Shown here piece by piece: positions 1-9,475 of a DNA stretch of 64,000 bases (positions within the stretch are counted from its first letter, which is position 1; each line of letters opens with the position of its first letter). Source of the DNA: Larkinella knui (lineage in GTDB: Bacteria > Bacteroidota > Bacteroidia > Cytophagales > Spirosomataceae); contig NZ_RQJP01000003.1 of NCBI RefSeq assembly GCF_003858645.1, positions 930,001-994,000 on the forward strand, written 5' to 3'. The notes beneath the pieces were generated by a model. That model was not told the origin of the DNA. It did no database searches and saw only the letters and a program-made list of their open reading frames with translations. Position numbers and translations under genes: made by a program.

Positions 1-1
1 C

Positions 2-559
2 TTCGGCTCGCTCGGAATCGCGATGCTGGCCGGTTTGATGCTGGTGTATTTTATCATGGTGTTGCTCTACGACAGCTTTATCTATCCGTTGGTCGTGTTG
101 ACGTCGGTTCCGGTTGCGGTCGTGGGCGCTTTCCTGGCGCTGGCGCTGAGTTCGTCGGACATCGGTATTTTCGCCCTGCTGGGGATGTTGATGCTGATTG
201 GTCTGGTGGTGAAAAACGCCATTCTGATTGTCGACTTTGCCAATCAGCAGAAGGAAAAAGGCGTCTATTACCGGGATGCGATTCTCCACGCCGGCGAAGA
301 GCGGCTGCGCCCGATTCTGATGACGACCATCGCCATGGTGATCGGGATGATTCCGATTGCCATCGCCAGCGGAGCCGGTTCGGAGTGGAAAAACTCGCTG
401 GCCTGGGTATTGATTGGCGGGCTGACCAGTTCGATGGTACTAACGGTTTTTCTGGTTCCGATGATGTATTACCTCGTCGACCGGACGAAAGAGTGGTTCT
501 CCAATCGCTTTAGCAAACCAAAAACAACCCATGAGGTAGCGGAAACCGCCGTCTACTAA
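2..559 (+). CDS. RND efflux pump inner-membrane subunit, C-terminal part (5' truncated by window)
   Basis: The reading frame is open from base 2 and about 185 residues are visible. They carry five hydrophobic segments matching the last membrane helices (TM8-TM12) of an AcrB-type RND transporter. The motif GLVVKNAILIVDFA is TM10 and keeps the Lys of the AcrB proton relay; RPILMTTIAMVIGMIPIA is the usual TM11 signature. Family knowledge makes this a proton-driven HAE/HME-type exporter that works with a membrane-fusion protein and a TolC channel, which would lie upstream of the window. The tail after the last helix is short and polar. A GC-rich hairpin follows the stop. Substrate cannot be told from this fragment. 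Confidence 0.9.
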   Translation, partial: FGSLGIAMLAGLMLVYFIMVLLYDSFIYPLVVLTSVPVAVVGAFLALALSSSDIGIFALLGMLMLIGLVVKNAILIVDFANQQKEKGVYYRDAILHAGEERLRPILMTTIAMVIGMIPIAIASGAGSEWKNSLAWVLIGGLTSSMVLTVFLVPMMYYLVDRTKEWFSNRFSKPKTTHEVAETAVY

Positions 560-564
560 TGCGA

Positions 565-603
565 TCCCGTCCCGGTTTGTGGGAATCATAAACCGGGACG
601 GGA
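565..603 (+). terminator. Hairpin after RND gene
   Basis: A perfect 14-bp inverted repeat (565-578 with 590-603, 11-nt loop) built around CCCGTCCCGGTTT sits five bases after the RND stop codon. It has no long T tract, so termination is inferred from position and stem strength. It separates the pump gene from the acyl carrier protein gene. Confidence 0.6.
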
Positions 604-646
604 CTCCTTGAAACCAGCGCCTGAAACGCTGTTTACTCTTTTCATC

Positions 647-892
647 ATGCAAGCTCAACAAATCGACAACCGCCTGCAGGGCCTTCTCCACGGCATGGGA
701 GTTCGCCAAACGGCCTTAACCGACCACATGCACTTTACCCGGGATCTGGGCCTTGATTCACTGGACATTACGGACCTGTTGCTTCAGGTAGAAATTGACT
801 TCGGAGTGCACATAACGGATCAGGAATGGTGGAAACTGGAAACCGTTGGCCAGTTGAAGGACTACCTGGCCGAAGAACGAAAGTTCGACTAA
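647..892 (+). CDS. Acyl carrier protein
   Basis: An 81-residue acidic protein with the acyl carrier signature LGLDSLD; Ser38 is the expected 4'-phosphopantetheine attachment site. It is a four-helix carrier that shuttles acyl chains as thioesters in the cytoplasm. I chose the ATG at 647. The frame extends to a TTG at 608, but that would add 13 residues overlapping the upstream hairpin end and lacking ACP similarity. The sequence is not that of a typical housekeeping AcpP (it has HITDQEWWKL after helix II), so a specialised pathway is likely. A nucleotide-sugar epimerase gene follows after 82 bases, but a shared pathway is only a guess. Confidence 0.85.
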   Translation: MQAQQIDNRLQGLLHGMGVRQTALTDHMHFTRDLGLDSLDITDLLLQVEIDFGVHITDQEWWKLETVGQLKDYLAEERKFD

Positions 893-974
893 GTCCTGGT
901 TGCCGAACCCAGGCTGCGCAGCTGGCCGACGGCACAGCATCCGCTTCCGGCCGGAAGCTAAACCACATCAAACC

Positions 975-1943
975 ATGACGATTCTCGTTACCGGTGGTGC
1001 CGGTTTTATTGGCACCCACCTCACCAAAAGACTGCTCGACGAAGGCCACATTGTTCTGGCAGTCGACAACTTCTGTTCGAATTACGACCCGGAATTGAAA
1101 CGCCGGAACGTGGCCAATTTTAAGAACCAACCGGGCTATTATCTGTTTGAAGGGGATATTCGGGAGTCGCATTTTTTGCATCTGCTGTTTGGTACGTATC
1201 CGGTCGATGCCGTAATCCACCTGGCCGGACTGGCCGGGGTGCGTCCTTCCCTGCAAAAACCGGCGGCTTATTTTGACACCAACGTGACCGGCACCGTTAC
1301 CCTGCTGCAAACGATGCAGGATTTCAAGGTCGACAAAATGGTGTTTGCTTCCTCGTCTTCGGTCTACGGCGAACGCAACGAAACCCCGTTCCGGGAGTCG
1401 GATCTGATCGAAGGCCTGGCCTCGCCCTATGCCATTTCCAAGCGAACGGGTGAAATGGTTATTCAAAACGCCCACCAGTTATACGGATTGAATGCCTATT
1501 GCCTCCGTTTTTTCACCGTTTATGGCCCCAATCAACGGCCCGATATGGCGATTTCCAGCTTTATCCGGCGTTTATTTGCCGGTGAGCGCATTCAGCTTTT
1601 CGGCACCGGCCAATCGGTGCGGGACTACACGTACGTCAACGACATTGTGGCCGGTATTGTGCGGGCGGTCGAACGGGTCAGCGGGTTTGAAATCATCAAC
1701 CTGGGAAGCGGTCGGCCCATTGCCTTGATCGATCTGGTGAGACATCTGGAATACTTTACGGGCCGCAAAGCCCGGATTGAGTACCGTCCGGACCAACTGG
1801 GTGATGTCAGCCGAACCTTCGCCGATCTGAGCAAAGCCGCGCAGTTGCTGGGCTATCAGCCCCGGGTTTTGCTGGAAGAAGGATTGCAACGCATGGTAAA
1901 CGGATTTCAGGCCGAACAGACTTTCTTGCTGGAAGAAAAGTAA
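975..1943 (+). CDS. NAD-dependent epimerase/dehydratase (UDP-glucuronate 4-epimerase-like)
   Basis: A 322-residue extended short-chain dehydrogenase/reductase. The Rossmann glycine motif GGAGFIG is at residues 7-13, the SSSSVYG strand follows, and the catalytic YAISK places Tyr152 and Lys156. The segment RFFTVYGPNQRPDMAISSF resembles UDP-glucuronate 4-epimerases and related nucleotide-sugar epimerases, which act in the cytoplasm to supply sugars for surface polysaccharide. The frame opens upstream at a TTG (900), but the ATG at 975 puts the Rossmann motif at the normal distance from the N-terminus. The exact nucleotide-sugar substrate is not determined by the sequence alone. Confidence 0.88.
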   Translation: MTILVTGGAGFIGTHLTKRLLDEGHIVLAVDNFCSNYDPELKRRNVANFKNQPGYYLFEGDIRESHFLHLLFGTYPVDAVIHLAGLAGVRPSLQKPAAYFDTNVTGTVTLLQTMQDFKVDKMVFASSSSVYGERNETPFRESDLIEGLASPYAISKRTGEMVIQNAHQLYGLNAYCLRFFTVYGPNQRPDMAISSFIRRLFAGERIQLFGTGQSVRDYTYVNDIVAGIVRAVERVSGFEIINLGSGRPIALIDLVRHLEYFTGRKARIEYRPDQLGDVSRTFADLSKAAQLLGYQPRVLLEEGLQRMVNGFQAEQTFLLEEK

Positions 1944-2074
1944 AAACCGCATCTACGCAACTCACAGACCGGCTTTGGTGTTTCCTAAACAGAAACATTC
2001 ACCTTGCTTTTTCCTTTGGTGTCAATCCGAAATCAAGCCTAAAGCGTACTATTTGCTGAAAATTATACAAAATT

Positions 2075-4414
2075 ATGGAAACGACCCTTTCTGTTTCCCC
2101 ATCAGTCGCTCTTCCATTCGAAGTCAGGTTGTCTTTCCAGCCTTTCATCGGCTTTTTGAAAGCACAACAGGAGAAAAATAGATCCAATACCGCTCTGTTC
2201 AGCCTATATGAACATCTGCTGGAGCAATTTGAAAACGTACCCACTGCCGATGAAAGACCGCTCGAAGAGATCCTCGGACCGGACCGGTTAGCGGGGCTTT
2301 TTCAGTTGGCTGCGCTGGCGGTTATGCCCTTGACTGCCAGTGGTCAGAACATCGCCTATACGTTCGGGTTGCCCGTTCCGATGAAAATTCTGTATCAGTC
2401 GGCCCGGTTTACGAACCTGATCGAACAGTTTCCGGATTTGTTGTCGAAATTGCCCGAAGACATTTGTGCGGAAGATAAGCTGCGCTTTCTGTACCAGCTT
2501 GTTCTCGAAAAATGCTACAAAATACCGCCTGGCAAAAAAGCCAACCCCAGCTTCCGGTTTCATAAATACAAAAACGGACTCACGCGGTATTTTCGGATCG
2601 ATATCAACAACACGTTCATTGAACCCCGTCTGAATACGCCGTTGCCGGCCCTGCGCCCCGCCTGGATCGATTTTGCCAACGGAACCGGTCCCTTGCCGGA
2701 GGCCGCCGACCAGTTGCCGCTGTGCGAGTTTACGTCCGAAGGCTTCGCTTTTTTTGTGGTGGAAGACATCACGGAAGCCGAAACCATTCAGCAGTTGCAG
2801 GCGGTTTTTACGCACCTGCATTCGGATGCCGAGCCGGTTATTTACCGCCGTTTCGAAACCGCTCTTCGAAATCTGGTGGGCCAGACCGACCTCCAGATCA
2901 GCATCGTTCCGTTCTCGAAAGTGAATGGTTTTTACGTCCATCAGCCGGAAGTGAGCGCCCGCAGTGTGTTCTTCCGGCATTCGAGTACGGTGATCGACGG
3001 CTATGATCCGACCACGCAGAAAATCATTCATACCCTGATTCAAAATCCCGTTCCGCTCCTGTTTCCCAACCTGAAAGGGCTGCCCGAACCGGAAGAGCAA
3101 ATGCTGGCCCGCAAAGGCATCCGGAGCTTTGCTTTTTATCCCGTTGTGAGCGGCAAGGAAATGCTGGGCGTGCTGGAAATGGCCAGTCCGCACCCCGATG
3201 CGTTTGCGGACGAAATCCTGCAAAAAATCGATCAGGTTATTCCGCTGGTTCAGGAGTTGCTGCGGTATCAATTGCATCAGTTCAGGCAAAATCTCGATCA
3301 GCTCATCAAAAAGAAGTTTACGCCCCTGCAACCCGCCGTCGAATGGAAATTCAATGAGGTGGCCTGGGAATACATGCGGCTGGACAAAAAAGAAGCCTTC
3401 AACAGTGAAGCCACGCAGGTGCGGTTTCCGCAGGTGTATCCGCTTTACGGTGCCATCGACATTCGCAATTCTTCCAACGAACGCTACAAAGCCGTCCGCC
3501 AGGATTTTTACGATCAGCTGGTAACCATCCAGAATCTCCTGAGCGAGAGCAATTTACCGAACGAGCTGACGATGCCGAATCAACTGCTGGCAACGACTTC
3601 GCACTGGCGGTCGAAACTGACCGTCGGCCTGAATCCGGAGGACGAACTGGGCATTTCGGATTTTCTGATTCAGGACATAAAGCCTTATTTTCAACACCTG
3701 CGGCTTCATTATCCGCACCTGGAAGCGTCGATCCAGCACTATTTCAAGCAGACGAACCCGGTTAACGGGCTGTTTCATCAGGCTTTGCAGGTGTATGAAC
3801 GGAGTGTGGAATGGCTCAATACGGCGGTCAATACCTACATCAAGGATGAAGAAAAAAAACTTCAGGCCATTTATCCGCATTATTTCGAGCGCTACCGCAC
3901 CGACGGCATGGAATACACGATTTATGTCGGCCAGTCGATTGCGCCAAAAGTGAATTTCGCGCCTGATTTTCTGCACCGTTTCTTCCAGTGGCAACTGAAT
4001 TCGATGCTCGAAATGGCCCAATTGACGCACCTGCTGTTGCCCCGCCTGCCCCTGCCGCTGCAAACCACCCAACTGTTGCTCGCCCATACGCAACCGGTGG
4101 ACATCAGTTTCCGGCAGGACGAACACCGGTTCGATGTCGAAGGCTCCTACAGCATTCGGTACGAAGTGCTCAAAAAGCGAATCGATAAAGCGTATATCGC
4201 CGGAACGCAGGAACGCCTGACCCAGCCGGATACCATCGCGCTCGTGTATTCCAATCGCCGGGAAGTGGCTGATTATCTACCTTTTATCACTAAATTACAA
4301 GAAGAAAACAAGCTGCTGCCCCGAATCGACTACCTTGATCTGGAACCGCTACAGGGTGTTGCCAAACTGAAAGCCATCCGGTTACACCTCAATTATTCGA
4401 ACGAGGAGGCATGA
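2075..4414 (+). CDS. GAF-domain protein coupled to polyphosphate kinase
   Basis: A 779-residue cytoplasmic protein without signal peptide or membrane helices. A GAF-like sensory region lies at about 245-380, including the core FAFYPVVSGKEMLGVLEMA. The flanking parts (1-240 and 380-779) look helical and match no family I can name. The stop overlaps the start of ppk1 in an ATGA (4411-4414), so translation of the two is probably coupled. GAF domains bind small ligands or act as protein interfaces; a role in sensing a signal for polyphosphate synthesis is inferred from the coupling only. No catalytic signature was recognised. Confidence 0.75.
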   Translation: METTLSVSPSVALPFEVRLSFQPFIGFLKAQQEKNRSNTALFSLYEHLLEQFENVPTADERPLEEILGPDRLAGLFQLAALAVMPLTASGQNIAYTFGLPVPMKILYQSARFTNLIEQFPDLLSKLPEDICAEDKLRFLYQLVLEKCYKIPPGKKANPSFRFHKYKNGLTRYFRIDINNTFIEPRLNTPLPALRPAWIDFANGTGPLPEAADQLPLCEFTSEGFAFFVVEDITEAETIQQLQAVFTHLHSDAEPVIYRRFETALRNLVGQTDLQISIVPFSKVNGFYVHQPEVSARSVFFRHSSTVIDGYDPTTQKIIHTLIQNPVPLLFPNLKGLPEPEEQMLARKGIRSFAFYPVVSGKEMLGVLEMASPHPDAFADEILQKIDQVIPLVQELLRYQLHQFRQNLDQLIKKKFTPLQPAVEWKFNEVAWEYMRLDKKEAFNSEATQVRFPQVYPLYGAIDIRNSSNERYKAVRQDFYDQLVTIQNLLSESNLPNELTMPNQLLATTSHWRSKLTVGLNPEDELGISDFLIQDIKPYFQHLRLHYPHLEASIQHYFKQTNPVNGLFHQALQVYERSVEWLNTAVNTYIKDEEKKLQAIYPHYFERYRTDGMEYTIYVGQSIAPKVNFAPDFLHRFFQWQLNSMLEMAQLTHLLLPRLPLPLQTTQLLLAHTQPVDISFRQDEHRFDVEGSYSIRYEVLKKRIDKAYIAGTQERLTQPDTIALVYSNRREVADYLPFITKLQEENKLLPRIDYLDLEPLQGVAKLKAIRLHLNYSNEEA

Positions 4415-6465
4415 GTGTACCTTTTCCGCCCCTGTATTTTAACCGGGATCTGAGCTGGTTGAATTTTAATCACCGGGTGTTGCTCGAAGCTGCGAACCCC
4501 GACACCCCGCTCTACGAACGGATTCGCTTTCTAGCCATTTTTTCCTCCAATCTGGACGAATTTTCGCGCGTCCGGATGCCCGGTCTGCTGGCCCTGGGGT
4601 CGCTGGCAACACCGGAAAACGACGGAGCAGATACGCAAATGTTGCCCCTGGTGCAGGAGACGGTTTACCGCGATCAGGAAGCGTTTGGCCAGTTATTGAA
4701 CGGTCGGATTTTACCGGAACTGAGGCAGAACCGGGTTCATCTGCTGTACGGGGAACCCCTTCCGGCCGCGTACGAAGCCGCCGTAACGGATTATTTCTTC
4801 TGCCGGGTGCTGGCATTTCTGCAACCGGTCTGGCTGGATCAAACCGTCGGCAATCCGCTCCAGTTGCCCGACAACGCCCTGTATTTTGCGGTTTCCCTGT
4901 CGCCGTCGGCCACAGCGGGTTCCGTTCGGTATGCACTGCTGAACATTCCCCGCAGCGCCCTGCCCCGGTTTTTCAAACTGCCGTCGACCGACGACCAGCA
5001 TCCCATTCTGTTTCTCGACGATGTGATTCGGCAGCACCTTCCGGCGGTATTTCCGGGTTACACGATCGGGGGTTGCTACAGCATCAAAATTAACCGGAAT
5101 GCCGACGTCAGCATCGCCGATGAATTTACCGGCGAGATGGACGAAAACATCGCCCGGATGCTCGAACAGCGCAAGGTCGGTTTGCCCACCCGGTTTTTGT
5201 ACGATGCTTCGATGCCGGCCGAACTCTTGAATTACCTCGCCACTTACTTTACCCTAACCCGGCATGAATTGATTGCCGGGGGACGGTATCATACCCTGAG
5301 CGACCTGGCCGCGCTGCCCGATTTGACCGATAACCGCCTGAGTTATCCGCCCCAGCCCCCGCTGCCGCACCCGGATTTGCAGGGAACCGAATCGATTTTT
5401 GCCCGCATCGAACGCCGGGATTATTTGCTGCACCCGCCTTATCACTCCTACAATGCCGTTTTGCGCTTCTTCAACGAAGCGGCCATCGATCCTTTCGTGC
5501 AGGAAATCCACGTCACCTTATACCGCGTGGCTTCGGAATCGTTGATTGTCAACGCCCTGATCAGTGCGGCTAAGAATGGCAAAAACGTAACGGTTTTTGT
5601 CGAACTGAAAGCCCGTTTCGATGAAGCCAACAACCTGAAATGGGGAAAACGCCTGAAAGCCGCTGGCGTTCGGCTCGTCTACAGCATTCCGTCGCTTAAG
5701 GTTCACGCCAAAACCGCCCTCGTGAAACGGCAGCAGGACGGCCAAAGCCAGTTATACGGTATTTTATCGACCGGTAATTTCAACGAAAGCACCGCCCGTT
5801 TTTACACCGATCACGTCCTGCTGACCACACACCGGGGCCTGACCGATGAACTGGCGCAGTTGTTTACGTACCTGCAAAGCCGCCAGCAACCCGCCGGTTA
5901 CCCAGCCATTCCGTTTAAACACCTGCTGGTTGCGCCGTTCAACCTGATGCACCGGTTTATGGCCCTGATCGACCGCGAAATCGCGCATCAACGGGCGGGT
6001 CGTCCGGCGCGGATCATCATCAAACTCAATAATTTACAGGAAAAGACGATGATCGACAAACTCTACGAAGCCAGTCAGGCCGGGGTGCCGATCGACCTCA
6101 TTGTCCGGGCCATTTGCACGCTGGTGCCGGGCGTTTCCGGGCTCAGTGAGCACATCACCGTCCGGCGCATCGTAGACCGGTATCTCGAACACGGGCGGGT
6201 GTTTATTTTCCACAACAACGGCCAGCCCGAGACCTATCTGGGATCAGCCGACTGGATGAACCGCAACCTCTACCGGCGCGTCGAAGTTTGTTTTCCGGTC
6301 TATGACCCGTTCCTCCAGACGCAAATCCGGCAGCTCATCGACTGCCAGCTGGCCGACACGGTTCAGGCCCGTTTCATCGATCGTTACCTGACGATGCAAC
6401 CCATTCCCGCATCCGATCAGCCGGTGCGTTCGCAAGTGGCTATTTATCGATTGCTGCAACCGTAA
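4411..6465 (+). CDS. ppk1: Polyphosphate kinase 1
   Basis: A 684-residue PPK1, close to the usual length of about 690. It makes polyphosphate reversibly from ATP. The N-terminus FNRDLSWLNFNHRVL is the family opening. The autophosphorylated His is His432 in SLKVHAKTALV, and the second active-site His is His601 in HGRVFIFHNNG. The segment ILSTGNFNESTARFYTDH is one of the phospholipase-D-like C-terminal motifs, and the N-terminal Asn/Ser-rich part binds the nucleotide. All key residues are present, so the enzyme should be active. It is the second gene of a two-gene operon with the GAF protein and overlaps it by four bases. Confidence 0.97.
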   Translation: MSVPFPPLYFNRDLSWLNFNHRVLLEAANPDTPLYERIRFLAIFSSNLDEFSRVRMPGLLALGSLATPENDGADTQMLPLVQETVYRDQEAFGQLLNGRILPELRQNRVHLLYGEPLPAAYEAAVTDYFFCRVLAFLQPVWLDQTVGNPLQLPDNALYFAVSLSPSATAGSVRYALLNIPRSALPRFFKLPSTDDQHPILFLDDVIRQHLPAVFPGYTIGGCYSIKINRNADVSIADEFTGEMDENIARMLEQRKVGLPTRFLYDASMPAELLNYLATYFTLTRHELIAGGRYHTLSDLAALPDLTDNRLSYPPQPPLPHPDLQGTESIFARIERRDYLLHPPYHSYNAVLRFFNEAAIDPFVQEIHVTLYRVASESLIVNALISAAKNGKNVTVFVELKARFDEANNLKWGKRLKAAGVRLVYSIPSLKVHAKTALVKRQQDGQSQLYGILSTGNFNESTARFYTDHVLLTTHRGLTDELAQLFTYLQSRQQPAGYPAIPFKHLLVAPFNLMHRFMALIDREIAHQRAGRPARIIIKLNNLQEKTMIDKLYEASQAGVPIDLIVRAICTLVPGVSGLSEHITVRRIVDRYLEHGRVFIFHNNGQPETYLGSADWMNRNLYRRVEVCFPVYDPFLQTQIRQLIDCQLADTVQARFIDRYLTMQPIPASDQPVRSQVAIYRLLQP

Positions 6466-6548
6466 ACGTGGAACATGCAGTCCCGAAAACGCCCGTTTTT
6501 GCCCATTTTATTGCCGCAGTTCATCCAATTCATCCGGGTAATATGTTG

Positions 6549-6556
6549 TAAATTTG
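6549..6556 (+). promoter_or_regulatory. Bacteroidetes-type -7 box before the TonB receptor
   Basis: TAAATTTG matches the Bacteroidetes -7 consensus TAnnTTTG. No well-spaced TTTG -33 element is obvious. Transcription starting near 6563 would leave a short leader before the ATG at 6599 and would exclude the in-frame TTG at 6554 as a start, since it lies inside the box. Confidence 0.5.
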
Positions 6557-6598
6557 TGGCTCTATCGTCCAAATGACGCCCGACTGCTGACCCGTTTT

Positions 6599-8878
6599 AT
6601 GAAACGAACGCTCTACGTCCTTCTACTGCCCTTCATCAGCCTTCAGGCGTTTGCCCATTTGGGTAGTATTTCGGGCACCGTTATCGACCAGACGACTAAT
6701 TTGCCCCTGCGTGGCGTCACCGTCCAGCTCAGCGGTTTGGGAAAAGGCACCGTTACCAACGAACTGGGGCAATACCGCTTCGCTGATCTGGTGGCGGCTC
6801 CCTACAAAATCGAAATTTCCCACATTGGCTTTAAAGCACTGACCATCAGCGTAACGGTAACCGATGATCAGACAACGGCGGTGACTACATTCATGAACCG
6901 GGCCCCCATCGAGCTGAGTGAAATCGTCGTTTCGTCCCGGCAAGCGCACGACCAGCAACTGATTAGCAGCCTCGACATCCGGATGCGGCCCATCACCAAT
7001 TCGCAGGAAATTCTGCGGATGGTGCCGGGGCTATTCATTGGTCAACACGCGGGGGGCGGAAAAGCCGAGCAGATTTTTTTGCGGGGATTCGATATCGATC
7101 ACGGAACCGACATTCGCCTGACCGTGGACGGGATGCCGGTCAACATGGTGTCGCACGCCCACGGCCAGGGATACGCCGATCTGCATTTTGTCATTCCGGA
7201 ATTAATTGAGCGGGTTGATTTCAAAAAAGGGCCTTATAACGCCGAAAAAGGCAATTTTACGACGGCTGGCTGGGCCGATTTCCGAACGCGCACGGCCCTG
7301 GACCGCAGTTTTGTGAAGCTGGAAACCGGACAATTCAACTCCTACCGGGCGGTGGCCGGGCTGGATTTACTGGGCCACGGTCCGAAAGGCCGGGACGCCC
7401 ATCAGTCGGCTTATCTGGCATCGGAGTACTCGTATTCTGATTCGTATTTCGACCATCCACAGCACTTTAAGCGGCTGAACATCGTGGGCAAATACCATGG
7501 TCACCTGTCGGAGAATACCAATTTGACGCTAACGGGATCGACTTTCTGGAGCAAGTGGAATCATTCCGGCCAGATCCCCGACCGGGCAGTGGCTTCAGGG
7601 CTGGCAGGGTTTTTCGGCTCCGTCGATCCGACCGAAGGGGGCGAAACGAGTCGAACCAATGTCAATGCCGAACTGGTGACGGTTACGCCAAAAAACTACA
7701 CCATCAAAAACCAGGTTTTCTACAGCAATTACCAGTTTGAGCTGTATTCCAACTTTACGTTTTTCCGGGAAGATTCGATCAACGGCGACCAGATCCGCCA
7801 AAAAGAATACCGGAATTTGTTGGGGTACAACGGGAGTATTTCCCGCACCGATTTTGTCGGCAAAATCCGGCTAACGTCCACGGCGGGCCTTCAATACCGG
7901 CAGGATTTCACGCACCATACCGAGCTTTCCCACACCAAAAACCGGGTAGAAACGCTGGATCGGCGGCAATTTGGCAACATCGACGAGTTGAATGCCGGGG
8001 CTTACGTGGATGAGCTTTTTGAGTTTTCCGACCATTTTTCGCTTAACGCGGGCGTCCGGCTGGATTATTTCCGAAACCAGTACGCGGATTTGATCCCGCC
8101 CACTCCGGTCACCAGACGGGCGGATGCGGCTTTGATTTCGCCCAAGCTGAACCTGTATTACACCGCCAATCCGCGGCTGCAACTGTATCTCAATACCGGT
8201 AAGGGATTTCACTCCAACGATACGCGCGTGGTGGTTCCCCAAAACGGGCGGGACATTCTACCGGCCGCCTACGGGTCCGATTTAGGGGTGATTTTCAAAC
8301 CATTTCCCACGTTGCTCATCAACGCGGCAAGCTGGTATTTGTGGCTGCAACAGGAGTTTGTTTACGTGGGTGATGAAGGCGTGGTGGAGCCCAGCGGTCG
8401 GTCGCGCCGGTACGGAATCGATGTTTCGATCCGCTATCAGTTGACCCGAAATCTGTATGCCGATCTGGATCTGAATACCGCCAAACCCCGGGCTATCGGT
8501 GTCGAATCGGGACCAACCGGGCGGGCGCAGAATTACCTGCCACTGGCACCCACCTTCACGTCCACGGGTGGTGTAACGCTTCAAAATGTCGGTCGATGGA
8601 GTGGCTCCCTGCGGTATCGGTACATGCGCAATCGGCCCGCCAACGAAGACAACTCGATCATCGCTCAATCGTATTTCGTAACGGATTTACAGGTTAATTA
8701 CACCCGGAGCCGCTACCAGTTTGGCCTGTCGATACAGAATCTGCTGAATACCCGCTGGAAAGAAACGCAGTTTGCCACCGAAAGCCGCCTGCGGGGCGAA
8801 ACCGCTCCGGTCGACGAAATTCACTTCACGCCCGGCACTCCGTTTTTCGCCCGCCTGAACTGGACCCTGTTCTGGTAA
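6599..8878 (+). CDS. TonB-dependent outer-membrane receptor
   Basis: A 759-residue receptor. The ATG at 6599 gives a clean signal peptide (MKRTLYVLLLPFISLQAFA). A carboxypeptidase-regulatory-like beta-sandwich follows at about 23-105, then a plug domain (about 115-225, with ILRMVPGLFIG and IFLRGFDIDHGTDI) and a 22-strand-type barrel ending in an aromatic residue (LNWTLFW). Such receptors import siderophores, metals, vitamins or oligosaccharides using TonB energy. The plug carries MVSHAHGQGYADLHF, a His-rich stretch. No partner transport genes are adjacent, so the ligand is unknown. It lacks the STN domain, so it is probably not a surface-signalling receptor. A hairpin with a T tract lies about 100 bases after the stop. 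Confidence 0.93.
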   Translation: MKRTLYVLLLPFISLQAFAHLGSISGTVIDQTTNLPLRGVTVQLSGLGKGTVTNELGQYRFADLVAAPYKIEISHIGFKALTISVTVTDDQTTAVTTFMNRAPIELSEIVVSSRQAHDQQLISSLDIRMRPITNSQEILRMVPGLFIGQHAGGGKAEQIFLRGFDIDHGTDIRLTVDGMPVNMVSHAHGQGYADLHFVIPELIERVDFKKGPYNAEKGNFTTAGWADFRTRTALDRSFVKLETGQFNSYRAVAGLDLLGHGPKGRDAHQSAYLASEYSYSDSYFDHPQHFKRLNIVGKYHGHLSENTNLTLTGSTFWSKWNHSGQIPDRAVASGLAGFFGSVDPTEGGETSRTNVNAELVTVTPKNYTIKNQVFYSNYQFELYSNFTFFREDSINGDQIRQKEYRNLLGYNGSISRTDFVGKIRLTSTAGLQYRQDFTHHTELSHTKNRVETLDRRQFGNIDELNAGAYVDELFEFSDHFSLNAGVRLDYFRNQYADLIPPTPVTRRADAALISPKLNLYYTANPRLQLYLNTGKGFHSNDTRVVVPQNGRDILPAAYGSDLGVIFKPFPTLLINAASWYLWLQQEFVYVGDEGVVEPSGRSRRYGIDVSIRYQLTRNLYADLDLNTAKPRAIGVESGPTGRAQNYLPLAPTFTSTGGVTLQNVGRWSGSLRYRYMRNRPANEDNSIIAQSYFVTDLQVNYTRSRYQFGLSIQNLLNTRWKETQFATESRLRGETAPVDEIHFTPGTPFFARLNWTLFW

Positions 8879-8977
8879 AAAAATCAAGCTCGTAACGGGG
8901 GCCTTCCGAATCGACTGGCCTGATATTTGCTGTTTTTTTTAGCGTACCCGCAGGGGTAGAAAAGAATTAAAATACAG

Positions 8978-9005
8978 CCCGACCAACCAAGTCGGGTTTT
9001 GTTTT
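8978..9005 (+). terminator. Rho-independent terminator after TonB receptor
   Basis: CCCGAC (8978-8983), a 7-nt loop and GTCGGG (8991-8996) are followed at once by TTTTGTTTT. A short stem plus T tract is the classic intrinsic terminator form. Confidence 0.8.
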
Positions 9006-9089
9006 GTAGTTTAGTATTCTTGCACAAGCAATACCAGATCAGGTCGGGTTCTATAAAACGAGATGTTTTCTAAAAATTAATTTGTGTGT

Positions 9090-9335
9090 ATGACTAACTT
9101 ATTCAGTAAAACGCGGGAAACCGTCATTGCTGGTCAATTCAAGGGCCAGGCCACCGTTTTTTCAGTTTCGCCATCCACCCGGTTTGAGCGGAGGTGTCAC
9201 ATCCTGTACGAATCCTACAGCCGCCTGATCGATGACGGCGAAAAGATGCTGGCGGCCGATATCCTCAGCATCATGAAGTCCGTGCTCGATGACGAAATAA
9301 AATCCCTGAATACCCCTTCGATAGCCAAACCGTAA
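9090..9335 (+). CDS. Small hypothetical protein
   Basis: An 81-residue soluble protein that I do not recognise. The frame also allows a GTG two codons upstream (9084); the ATG at 9090 is preferred. It has no signal peptide or membrane helix. The second half (RCHILYESYSRLIDDGEKML onwards) is predicted helical and amphipathic. It stands alone between the receptor terminator and a convergent hairpin, so it is probably a single-gene transcript. Function unknown. Confidence 0.6.
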   Translation: MTNLFSKTRETVIAGQFKGQATVFSVSPSTRFERRCHILYESYSRLIDDGEKMLAADILSIMKSVLDDEIKSLNTPSIAKP

Positions 9336-9397
9336 TTTCCGGTAGTATCCAGAAAGCTTTCCAGGGCGTGCGTCGGAAAGCGGTCATCACCGGGCCC

Positions 9398-9432
9398 TCA
9401 CCGAAGCAAAATCGTTTCATTTGCTTCGGTGA
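9398..9432. terminator. Convergent-gene hairpin
   Basis: A perfect 13-bp inverted repeat (TCACCGAAGCAAA at 9398-9410 with its complement at 9420-9432, 9-nt loop) lies between two convergent genes, so it can serve both strands. There is no strong T tract. Confidence 0.6.
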
Positions 9433-9475
9433 TCCTGCATTGGCGTGTTTGTTTGATTTATCGAGCTACTTCTGG

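Noticed and set aside
768-1475. 235-residue minus-strand frame
   Set aside because: It is a shadow of the ACP and epimerase genes, which have clear family motifs.
1944-2074. Hairpin-like GGTGTTTC/GAAACATTCACC before the GAF gene
   Set aside because: Pairing is weak and interrupted; no T tract or conserved form.
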